Positions 1 to 6,604 of a stretch of 13,930 nt of DNA are shown one piece after another. This DNA is from Desulfocapsa sp. (lineage in GTDB: Bacteria; Desulfobacterota; Desulfobulbia; Desulfobulbales; Desulfocapsaceae). Each line of letters begins with the position of its first letter. Position 1 is the first letter of the stretch. The position numbers and the translations under genes were made by a program. Under the pieces are notes generated by a model. It made no database searches. It had not been told where the DNA came from and saw nothing but the letters and a program-made list of their open reading frames with translations. The stretch covers positions 1-13,930 of the forward strand of contig JAOZKX010000015.1 in assembly GCA_029935135.1 (NCBI GenBank). Direction: 5' to 3'.

Positions 1-11
1 AACCCAATACC
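1..11. repeat. Stub of heptad-repeat palindromic element
   Basis: The first 11 bases read AACCCAATACC. This matches the ACCCAAT heptads that form the right arm of the elements at 202-313 and 831-924. It ends eight bases before the 5S rRNA, so a further copy may lie just upstream of the 5S gene. The stretch is short and cut by the window edge, so the assignment rests on similarity to the two complete copies. Confidence 0.4.
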
Positions 12-18
12 GATTTTT

Positions 19-134
<116 letters not shown>

Positions 135-143
135 TTCTTTATT

Positions 144-184
144 AAAAAGCCCCAATCAGATTATTTCTGATTGGGGCTTTTTTT
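144..184 (+). terminator. Intrinsic terminator of the 5S/rRNA operon
   Basis: A perfect 13-bp stem, AGCCCCAATCAGA (148-160) with TCTGATTGGGGCT (166-178), has a five-base loop. A-T pairing of the A-tract at 144-147 with the T-tract extends it, and a run of T follows to 184. It lies ten bases after the 5S rRNA and ends rRNA transcription. The A-tract before the stem could also let it act on the opposite strand. Confidence 0.93.
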
Positions 185-201
185 GTCCTGAGAATAAAAC
201 A

Positions 202-313
202 GGCGTTGGGTTTTAGGTATTGGGTTCGAAGACAAGGTCTTTTAGCTTTTAGCTTTTAGCTTTTACCCAATACCCAATACCCAATACCCAACACCTAAAA
301 CCCGATACCTAAT
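202..313. repeat. Palindromic heptad-repeat element, copy A
   Basis: The left arm at 202-225 holds three heptads of the type TTNGGGT/TTTAGGT. The right arm at 265-313 holds seven consecutive heptads: ACCCAAT three times, then ACCCAAC, ACCTAAA, ACCCGAT and ACCTAAT. Bases 202-225 match the reverse complement of 286-309 at 20 of 24 positions, so the element can fold into a long stem. A small hairpin, AAGAC-AAG-GTCTT (229-241), sits between the arms and is followed by three tandem TTTTAGC heptads (240-260). The element lies between the 5S terminator and the promoter of the cyclic-nucleotide-binding gene and contains no credible ORF. Its function is unknown. Confidence 0.85.
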
Positions 314-332
314 CCCTTTCTCCCTTTGTTTC

Positions 333-362
333 TTGACTTGTTCATTTTTTCCGAAGTATAGT
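333..362 (+). promoter_or_regulatory. Sigma70-type promoter of the CNB-domain gene
   Basis: TTGACT (333-338, 5 of 6 to consensus) is separated by 18 bases from TATAGT (357-362, 5 of 6). A perfect TATAAT also occurs at 366-371 but has no good -35 at the right distance. Transcription would start near 369 and give a leader of about 68 bases before the start codon at 437. It lies just downstream of repeat copy A. It is predicted from sequence match only. Confidence 0.55.
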
Positions 363-436
363 TTTTATAATATTCTATTGTACTAATCGATTTTACCATA
401 AGGTAGTTCGAGTCTGCTGACTGAAAAGGAATGAAA

Positions 437-826
437 ATGGATACATCACCAAGATTTGCTGAAAAGAAATTCTCGCAGGGCGAATATATCATCAAAGAAG
501 GCGATCCAGGTGATTTTATCGCTATGATCACCTCTGGAAGTGCCGATATTGTACGCAAGATAAATGGGGTCAACGAACGAATCCGTATTGTCAGCACTGG
601 ACAAATTATCGGTGAAATGGCAGTCTTGAGCAAAGAGCCACGGTCCGCATCAGTGATCGCTAATGAGGATGTGGCAATTATCGTTATTCAACCACGAACT
701 CTGCAAATGGCCCTGATGAATGATGACCTGCCTATAATCTATGAGTTAATACAGCAACTGGTGGCAAGGCTCCAGGAGACAGAAAAGCATATGGAAGAGT
801 ATTTGCGGGTGTCAGGCAAAGGATGA
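437..826 (+). CDS. Small cyclic-nucleotide-binding (CNB) domain protein
   Basis: This 129-residue cytoplasmic protein is made almost entirely of one CRP/PKA-type cyclic nucleotide-binding domain. IIKEGDPGD near residue 18 is the typical first-strand motif. GEMAVLSKEPRSASV, near residues 60-74, matches the phosphate-binding cassette, with the conserved Gly-Glu and the Arg-Ser-Ala that contact the nucleotide phosphate in this family. The C-terminal 30 residues look helical, like the hinge helix. No HTH or other output domain follows, so it may bind cAMP or a similar ligand and act on a partner protein. The start at 437 is preferred because AAAAGGA (424-430) then lies six bases upstream; an in-frame ATG at 431 would abut the ribosome site. 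The gene stands alone between two palindromic repeats. Ligand binding is inferred from the family and the partner is unknown. Confidence 0.88.
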   Translation: MDTSPRFAEKKFSQGEYIIKEGDPGDFIAMITSGSADIVRKINGVNERIRIVSTGQIIGEMAVLSKEPRSASVIANEDVAIIVIQPRTLQMALMNDDLPIIYELIQQLVARLQETEKHMEEYLRVSGKG

Positions 827-830
827 AAAG

Positions 831-924
831 ATAGGTGTCAGGTGTTGGGTGTTAGGTATTAGGTTTTAAAGGCTGTGTCTTTCGTTTTTACCCAAAACCC
901 AACACCTGAAACCCAATACCCATC
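831..924. repeat. Palindromic heptad-repeat element, copy B
   Basis: The left arm (831-865) has five heptads: ATAGGTG, TCAGGTG, TTGGGTG, TTAGGTA, TTAGGTT. The right arm (890-924) has five heptads: ACCCAAA, ACCCAAC, ACCTGAA, ACCCAAT, ACCCATC. The core TCAGGTGTTGGGT (838-850) is perfectly complementary to 897-909. The centre, AAGGC-TGT-GTCTT, resembles the centre of copy A (AAGAC-AAG-GTCTT), which shows the two are copies of one element type. It fills nearly all the space between the convergent stop codons at 826 and 928, so it might also act as a bidirectional transcription stop, although no clear T-run follows either arm. Confidence 0.85.
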
Positions 925-927
925 CCC

Positions 928-2778
928 TTATTCTTTCAGCGGTTGTTCCTCAATAGCAGGTGGCATTATCGGTTCATTATCAACCTGAAAGATAGTATCC
1001 ACATCTTCCTCAGTTTTTTCTTCAAGGACTTCATTCTCACGCGCCTGGTCAGCTTCTGCAATCAGCATGGGATCAATACTGTTCATCTCATTTTCGACAC
1101 GTTCAATATTCCCCAGCACCTTATCGGTGATACTGACATTGGGATATTTAATAAGAATATCCTCCAATCTGCGTCGCGACTCGACGAGTAGTTTTTTTCG
1201 GGAAAGAAGATCGGTGGTCTTGGTATAGCGAATAAAGAGATCTGCCGCTTCTCTTCGATCAGCTCTGGCGGACATGAGTGATGCCTCGGCTATTTTTTTA
1301 TCAGCCTTCAGGGCATATTCGGAATCCAGCATGGCAGTCAAAATTTCTATGGCGGCATCATACTCCCCATTATCAATCAGGATGAGAGCATCGTTCCATT
1401 GCTTCTGCAATGCCTGCATATTTTCAATCTTTTTGGTTTCTCTGCTTACGGCCTGGGCTAAGGTTAAATCATCTCTTTTTTGCCGCAGCAGGAGAAGTTT
1501 TTCACCACTGAGAATATCCTCCTGCATGGTTTCCATCTTCATCAATGCATCATGAAACCGTTCTTCTTCCGCCATGATATCGATATCAGCAAGAAAGAGC
1601 TCCAACCACCTATCTGCCCGTTCCAGGATGGAATTTTTAATAATATCCACATTCGAAGATACTGGCGAATAGGGGTAATCCACTAGAAATGTATCGGCTT
1701 GCCAAACAAGTTTATACCCATCTCGTTCCGGAATAAAACCAAGATAATTTCTTAACAGGGATGAATACTCCTGCAGTTCTGGACTTCCTGTCTCACTTCG
1801 TTCGAGAATCGATAACTGAAGAATCCCCCACCCTTCAATTCTGGCAAGATCTTTATAATCATTTGATATTTCAGCATATTGTTTTTCTGCCTTATCATAA
1901 TTTCCAGAAGCGGTATATAGATCTGCGAGAATCTTTCGTAAAGAGAGTATATCTGTACGCTGATCATCAGATGCAGACATAAGGTCAACGATCTCCTGAT
2001 ATATCCTGGCAGATTCTTCTTCCTGATGCATTGCCATCAATGCATTACCATAAGAAATACGGGTGTTCAGATGGACTCTGTCCAATTGATACGAGGGTAT
2101 CTGTCCCCATACCTGCAGGACCTCTTCATACTCTCCATTTCTTGCGTATCGTTCTATAAGGGTTTCAATTTGGGGGAGATCTGCTTTTTTCTGTCTTTTC
2201 TCCCAACCAGTCCCTTTTGTCTCACCCGTTTTTAACAGGCGCCCACAACTGGATTCCAGAAAAGCGATATCTCTCTGTTCAAGGTTCAAAATATCCTGAT
2301 TTGAGATAAGGTCAGAGGAAGCCATAAAATCCTGCTGCAAGAGGGCTTCATGGAGTTTGTTATAGCCATTCAATACTTTCTGCAGGTCACGGAAACAACG
2401 AACCATCTCTTCTGATGCTTCATCGTCAAGTTCCATCACCACCGACTGACTATCCAGTTCTTTCCACAGATCAAGCTTTCGTCCATACTCAAAAATTCGA
2501 TCATTCACATACTGCATACCAGGAAGGGCAACAGCACCACCATTCGTACCCCGGTAAACCTGAACTTGGTTTGAGTCGAGTATGTTTCCATTGCCATCAG
2601 TGGCCAGGGGAACAGGTTGTACAACCTTGGAATGGCTGCTTTCTGTAGTTTCAAGTCCCGGTTGGGCTGGTTGATTGTATTGGTTGGGATTGACCATTCG
2701 CTTCTCCTCAAAAAGACAACCGGAAAGAAGAAGAGCACAGCAGAAAATGACTGGAAAACTGGAATATCGTATATTCAT
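928..2778 (-). CDS. TPR-like outer-membrane lipoprotein
   Basis: A predicted 616-residue lipoprotein. The N-terminus has a short hydrophobic signal ending in the lipobox LLSGC, with the lipidated Cys at 21. The residue after it is Leu, not Asp, so Lol sorting to the outer membrane is expected. A Pro/Gln/Ser-rich linker (about 28-60) leads into a long helical body. TPR-like helix pairs are visible at about 203-310 (for example ARNGEYEEVLQVW, ASGNYDKAEKQYAEI) and about 458-520 (DNGEYDAAIEILTAML). The last 45 residues are acidic (LEEKTEEDVD). I do not recognise a named family. It lies 163 bases downstream of the class A PBP gene on the same strand, so a role as a periplasmic scaffold or activator for that enzyme, like LpoA, is plausible but inferred. 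The start has no Shine-Dalgarno site but is fixed by the signal peptide. Confidence 0.85.
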   Translation of the reverse strand: MNIRYSSFPVIFCCALLLSGCLFEEKRMVNPNQYNQPAQPGLETTESSHSKVVQPVPLATDGNGNILDSNQVQVYRGTNGGAVALPGMQYVNDRIFEYGRKLDLWKELDSQSVVMELDDEASEEMVRCFRDLQKVLNGYNKLHEALLQQDFMASSDLISNQDILNLEQRDIAFLESSCGRLLKTGETKGTGWEKRQKKADLPQIETLIERYARNGEYEEVLQVWGQIPSYQLDRVHLNTRISYGNALMAMHQEEESARIYQEIVDLMSASDDQRTDILSLRKILADLYTASGNYDKAEKQYAEISNDYKDLARIEGWGILQLSILERSETGSPELQEYSSLLRNYLGFIPERDGYKLVWQADTFLVDYPYSPVSSNVDIIKNSILERADRWLELFLADIDIMAEEERFHDALMKMETMQEDILSGEKLLLLRQKRDDLTLAQAVSRETKKIENMQALQKQWNDALILIDNGEYDAAIEILTAMLDSEYALKADKKIAEASLMSARADRREAADLFIRYTKTTDLLSRKKLLVESRRRLEDILIKYPNVSITDKVLGNIERVENEMNSIDPMLIAEADQARENEVLEEKTEEDVDTIFQVDNEPIMPPAIEEQPLKE

Positions 2779-2863
2779 GGTGACATCTATTTAGAAGTTT
2801 GGAATTTCAAAAAATGAGTACTTTAACAAAGTTATCGACAGGAAAACAAAAAACATTAACCCT

Positions 2864-2886
2864 TACCATAAGAATCACTTATGGTA
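2864..2886 (-). terminator. AT-rich perfect hairpin after the PBP gene (weak terminator or processing site)
   Basis: TACCATAAG and CTTATGGTA form a perfect 9-bp stem around a five-base loop, 55 bases beyond the PBP stop codon and 85 bases before the lipoprotein start. On the minus strand a T-rich stretch follows only after about 10 bases, so it is not a classic intrinsic terminator. It could reduce read-through, protect the 3' end of the PBP transcript, or be an operator for the lipoprotein gene. The structure itself is clear; its role is not. Confidence 0.4.
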
Positions 2887-2941
2887 TATCATTAAGAAAG
2901 CGACATTTCAAGACGGTGAACAAGAACTGAAAACATTCGGC

Positions 2942-5900
2942 TCATAAATCACTTTCAAAAATATGCTCTTCACCGCCCCAAAACGGCATAAAAAATCGAT
3001 CTGCTTTAAAATTACCAGTCGGGTACACTGTGCCAAAGGTCAGAATAGTCTGCCGCGTTCTGTTTTTTTCATCAATTTCCTGTACCGGAGTGAGTACATG
3101 GCCTCCGGATTCTTTTTTCACCGCCAGATTGATCTGTTTCTGGTCGTCATGCAACAGGCTGAGTCCATAAAACGAAAGGTCCACGGGGTCGAGTCGTTTG
3201 CTATAGCCTTTCTCTTTCATGATACTGTTAACCAGATCAGTCCATGCCGGCAGTGCACCACTTGATCCAGTTATTCTTGTCGTCTTTCTTCTCATCTTCA
3301 TATTTTTATCAAAGCCAACATATGTACCAATGGCATACCCGCCTTCAATGGTCATTCCGGTCCCCCCCTTTGACGGTGCCGGCAGATAACCGAAGAACGA
3401 GGCGTTGGTATAATTATTTGCAGTTCCCGTTTTCCCAAGAAGTGGGATGTCAAAGTCAAGGTCTGTAAATCCATTCTCTTTTGCACTGGGATCCTGCTGC
3501 AGTCTGGCATGTTTTTTTGCAAATCTACCGGTACCAAACTTTACAATGTTCTCAAGGATACTATTCTGTGCCAATCGTACTTTCGGGGAAACAAGTTTCT
3601 TCTTGCGGAACTTTGTTTTATAGACCACTTCCCCTTCAGCTGTTTCAATCCGATCCAGAATGCATATTAAATCCTGATTCCCTGTCTCCTCATCTCCAGC
3701 CAGTGAGACACTTCCCGTGACCATCCCTTCATACATGCGCACAGTCTCAAGCAATGTCACCACATTTGACCCCAGCGGAAAGGATAAAACAGGGTCAAGC
3801 GTACTCCGAATTCCCATTTCCTTACCGTACTCAATCAAATAATGCAAACCAACCAGGACCCTGAAGTCATGAACATCTGCCAACACTTCCAGACTGTAGG
3901 GGGAAAGAGTCAAGAGATGCTGGAAATCCCGTTGAACCTGATCTGTTACCAGGCGGAGCGCTGAGGAGGTTATGGTAGAATCAAGCAGCACTTCATCCCA
4001 GAATTTTTGTATATCGGCAGCAAACAGTAAATTTCCCAGATATACAGATAAGCGCTGGTAATCAACACGAACCAGAGAATCGTCAGCCAGTGTTTTCTTC
4101 ACAAAACTATACTTTTCTTTCTCCTGATCAAAGTAAAGTGCTGACTCAGCAAAAAATGATTGATCTATCGAATCTTCTTCTTCGAGGTCACTAGTGCTTA
4201 TCCTTTTTTGAAAGTCTGCAAACTGCTGTTGCCGCTCAACAAGGGATAAATAGTTGACCTGGAGTATTTTCTTGCGCAGGAGCAGCTCATCTCTTTCATA
4301 CTTCTTTAATTCTTTATCAGTTAAAGCAACATCAATCTCCTCTGCAAACCGATCAAATTGTAAACCATAGTGAAGATTTTTCAGCACATCATACTCTTCT
4401 GCCAGATTCTCAAAGAGGAAATCTGTTTCAAGATTTTTCACTGCCTTATTGTAAGCAGCCTTTTCCAGAATCGTGCGATTCAAGACAATGCCGTGCCTAT
4501 CTCTAATCCGTGTCCGATACACATTATACGGCTCTGTTTCATTATTTCGAACCCTTGGTAAGAGCCCAACCGCCTGAGCAACTTCTGCGAACTCATCAAA
4601 AGTCAACTGGTCACAGAGATGGTACAAGAGCCATACAGATGCCAGGTTTTCAGATTTAACACCTGCCCAGCTCATGGACACCTGCGCAAAGGGGCTGTGA
4701 TGATCCGGTCTTGGAAAATAAGACTGGCCCTGATAAACAAAAACATCTCTACCGTTATTTAAAAGATCGGCCGTATTCCAACCAAGCTGCAGAGCTGCTG
4801 AATAGAGAAAAGGTTTAAAGGCTGACCCCATAGTTCTCCGGGCTGCAACGGCCCTGTTAAAAAACCTGTTTTCAACACCACCGGCCATTGCCTTAATTTT
4901 CCCATCTTTTAAGATCAGTGCCCCACCCTTCAATTTCGGGAACCTTTCAAGATCCAGGAGGGCATTTCCTTCAATATCAATGTCACGGACACTCACCCAG
5001 ACACGATCCCCAACCTGCAACTCATTGAGCAGCAGTACCTTATCAGATGACTTCACCTCACTCCAACGGTTGCGAGTCCATTTCACAAGGGCCTGCAGAG
5101 GGCGACGAATCCCTTCATTATCGATAACACCACTACCAAGTCCACGGCCTGTAAAATCCACACTGATCTTTAAAGTATCAGGACCTTGCTCAATCATCGT
5201 TATATCGGCAAACAGAAAGGAGGATTTTTTCAGTTCCTGATCTCCCCGATAATCCAAAGCTGCCAGTTCTTCCTGAACTTCCTCATGATCATACCCACGC
5301 AAACGGATATCTACACGTGACAACTCCTTGCGCAGTGCATACAAAGTATCTTTCTGCAATCCCTTATCAACACTGGTGATAACCCTTAAACCAGCCGTGG
5401 CCAGATTGCCTATCCCATTTTCCTCAAGAGCCTGCTGTACTTCCAAGCTTCCCACGGCATCTTTGACCATCTCCATAACATAATCAAGCTCATAGCCAAC
5501 CTGACCTTCGGTAAAAATAACATCACTGTACCGTGCCTGCTCATACTCTTCTACAGAGAGCATGCCCTGCTGTTTCATCTGTCCAAGCACATAGGCAACC
5601 CGCTCATTTATCCGTCTCCGTGCCTCCCTTTGCCCCTCTTCAGATACACGCCTGAACGGATTATAGTAGTTGGGTCTCTTCACACTGCCCGCAATAAAGG
5701 CACACTCCAAAAGAGAAAGCTCTTCCACTTCTTTATCAAAATAATACCGTGCAGCAACACCTAACCCATGCCCATTGCCACGCACATAGAATTGATTCGA
5801 ATAAAATTCGAAAATTTCCCCTTTGGAATAATGGTATTCAAGGCGGAGCGCATAGAGTAATTCTTTCAGTTTGGCCTCATAGGATCGGCCAGAACGTTTA

Positions 5901-6298
5901 AACAGATTTTTTGCCGTCTGTTGAGTGAGTGTGCTCCCCCCCTGTACAACGCGCCCAGCCTCATAATTCTTCACTGCGGCACGGGCAATGGATATCGCAT
6001 CAAATCCGTAATGTTCAAAAAAGCGGTTATCTTCAGATGCTACCAGGGCGTTAACAAAATTTTTCGGAATCTGCTCCCAGGTAACATACTGCCTATGCGC
6101 TTCATGAAAAAATACTCCGAGAGGAGTTTTTCCGTCACTATAAAAAACAGGACTTTCTTTGCCAAGAATGGCCTGGATGTTCCCTGATGATATCTCTTCT
6201 CCCGGATGAAGAGCTACTAACCAGTACACCCCTCCAGCCACTGCCAGAACAGCAAGAAAGACAAGCATTATAAGGAAAATAAATAACTTCTTTAACAT
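2942..6298 (-). CDS. Class A penicillin-binding protein (PBP1A family, bifunctional) with large insertion
   Basis: This inner-membrane enzyme polymerises lipid II into glycan strands and cross-links the peptides. After a cytoplasmic KK and one membrane segment (about 5-30) comes a GT51 transglycosylase domain with SEDNRFFEHYGFD (88-100, catalytic Glu89), QGGSTLTQQTAKN (119-131), KELLYALRLE (145-154) and EFYSNQFYVRGNGHGLG (164-180). The transpeptidase domain has all three active-site motifs: SAFK (492-495, nucleophile Ser492), SEN (549-551) and KTGT (955-958). It is 1118 residues long, against about 800-850 for typical members. The excess lies between SxN and KTG, which are about 405 residues apart rather than roughly 130; the extra stretch (about 585-810) is charged, helical and Glu/Lys/Leu-rich. 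The start is set by the membrane anchor; no Shine-Dalgarno site is visible. It is divergent from mltD. Confidence 0.95.
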   Translation of the reverse strand: MLKKLFIFLIMLVFLAVLAVAGGVYWLVALHPGEEISSGNIQAILGKESPVFYSDGKTPLGVFFHEAHRQYVTWEQIPKNFVNALVASEDNRFFEHYGFDAISIARAAVKNYEAGRVVQGGSTLTQQTAKNLFKRSGRSYEAKLKELLYALRLEYHYSKGEIFEFYSNQFYVRGNGHGLGVAARYYFDKEVEELSLLECAFIAGSVKRPNYYNPFRRVSEEGQREARRRINERVAYVLGQMKQQGMLSVEEYEQARYSDVIFTEGQVGYELDYVMEMVKDAVGSLEVQQALEENGIGNLATAGLRVITSVDKGLQKDTLYALRKELSRVDIRLRGYDHEEVQEELAALDYRGDQELKKSSFLFADITMIEQGPDTLKISVDFTGRGLGSGVIDNEGIRRPLQALVKWTRNRWSEVKSSDKVLLLNELQVGDRVWVSVRDIDIEGNALLDLERFPKLKGGALILKDGKIKAMAGGVENRFFNRAVAARRTMGSAFKPFLYSAALQLGWNTADLLNNGRDVFVYQGQSYFPRPDHHSPFAQVSMSWAGVKSENLASVWLLYHLCDQLTFDEFAEVAQAVGLLPRVRNNETEPYNVYRTRIRDRHGIVLNRTILEKAAYNKAVKNLETDFLFENLAEEYDVLKNLHYGLQFDRFAEEIDVALTDKELKKYERDELLLRKKILQVNYLSLVERQQQFADFQKRISTSDLEEEDSIDQSFFAESALYFDQEKEKYSFVKKTLADDSLVRVDYQRLSVYLGNLLFAADIQKFWDEVLLDSTITSSALRLVTDQVQRDFQHLLTLSPYSLEVLADVHDFRVLVGLHYLIEYGKEMGIRSTLDPVLSFPLGSNVVTLLETVRMYEGMVTGSVSLAGDEETGNQDLICILDRIETAEGEVVYKTKFRKKKLVSPKVRLAQNSILENIVKFGTGRFAKKHARLQQDPSAKENGFTDLDFDIPLLGKTGTANNYTNASFFGYLPAPSKGGTGMTIEGGYAIGTYVGFDKNMKMRRKTTRITGSSGALPAWTDLVNSIMKEKGYSKRLDPVDLSFYGLSLLHDDQKQINLAVKKESGGHVLTPVQEIDEKNRTRQTILTFGTVYPTGNFKADRFFMPFWGGEEHIFESDL

Positions 6299-6339
6299 AG
6301 GAAAAGGTTCAGAATTAAATCGAATTTATCGAGGAATCG

Positions 6340-6367
6340 CTGACAACAATACTAATTGTGCTAGAAT
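6340..6367 (+). promoter_or_regulatory. Extended -10 promoter with spacer palindrome, upstream of mltD
   Basis: CTGACA (6340-6345, 5 of 6) and TAGAAT (6362-6367, 5 of 6) are spaced by 16 bases. The -10 box is preceded by TGC, giving an extended -10 (TGnTAGAAT). A palindrome, ACAAT-ACTA-ATTGT (6346-6359), fills the spacer and could be an operator. Transcription would start near 6374 and run through the structured leader to mltD at 6605. A second, weaker pair lies downstream: TTGCAA (6402-6407), 17 bases, TTTAAT (6425-6430). No equally good promoter was found for the divergent PBP gene. Confidence 0.55.
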
Positions 6368-6438
6368 AGTGACTTAGATGTGTAACGACTGCTATTATTT
6401 GTTGCAATTTATTATTGCCTATAGTTTAATTAATCGTT

Positions 6439-6552
6439 TGTTGAGAGTGTACTGTTTTCAACGATATATCTCAACATGCTTTTGGTGCCTTGTAAATAAT
6501 TTTATAAGGTCATTTATGCCTGCACAAGGCTACTGAAAACAATCCCTGTACA
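6439..6552 (+). promoter_or_regulatory. Structured 5' leader of mltD with competing hairpins
   Basis: Several perfect complementary segments are nested here. An outer stem pairs TGTAC-TGTTTTCA (6448-6460) with TGAAAACA (6534-6541) and GTACA (6548-6552), leaving a six-base bulge. Inside it, CCTTGTAAA (6488-6496) can pair with TTTATAAGG (6501-6509), or GCCTTGT (6487-6493) can pair with ACAAGGC (6524-6530); the two are mutually exclusive. TGTTGAGA (6439-6446) also matches TCTCAACA (6469-6476), crossing the outer stem. This could be a regulatory leader, a small RNA or a set of protein-binding palindromes. It matches no riboswitch class I know. Apart from this and the promoter, the 306-base gap 6299-6604 shows no gene. 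Confidence 0.4.
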
Positions 6553-6604
6553 TTTACTGTTTACCGGTGATGGTCTTCAAACTTTTTCCTCAATTGGTTT
6601 ATTT

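Noticed and set aside
265..313. CRISPR array or telomere-like tract
   Set aside because: The units are 7 bp with no spacers, and they form one arm of an inverted repeat; no cas genes or chromosome-end features are present.
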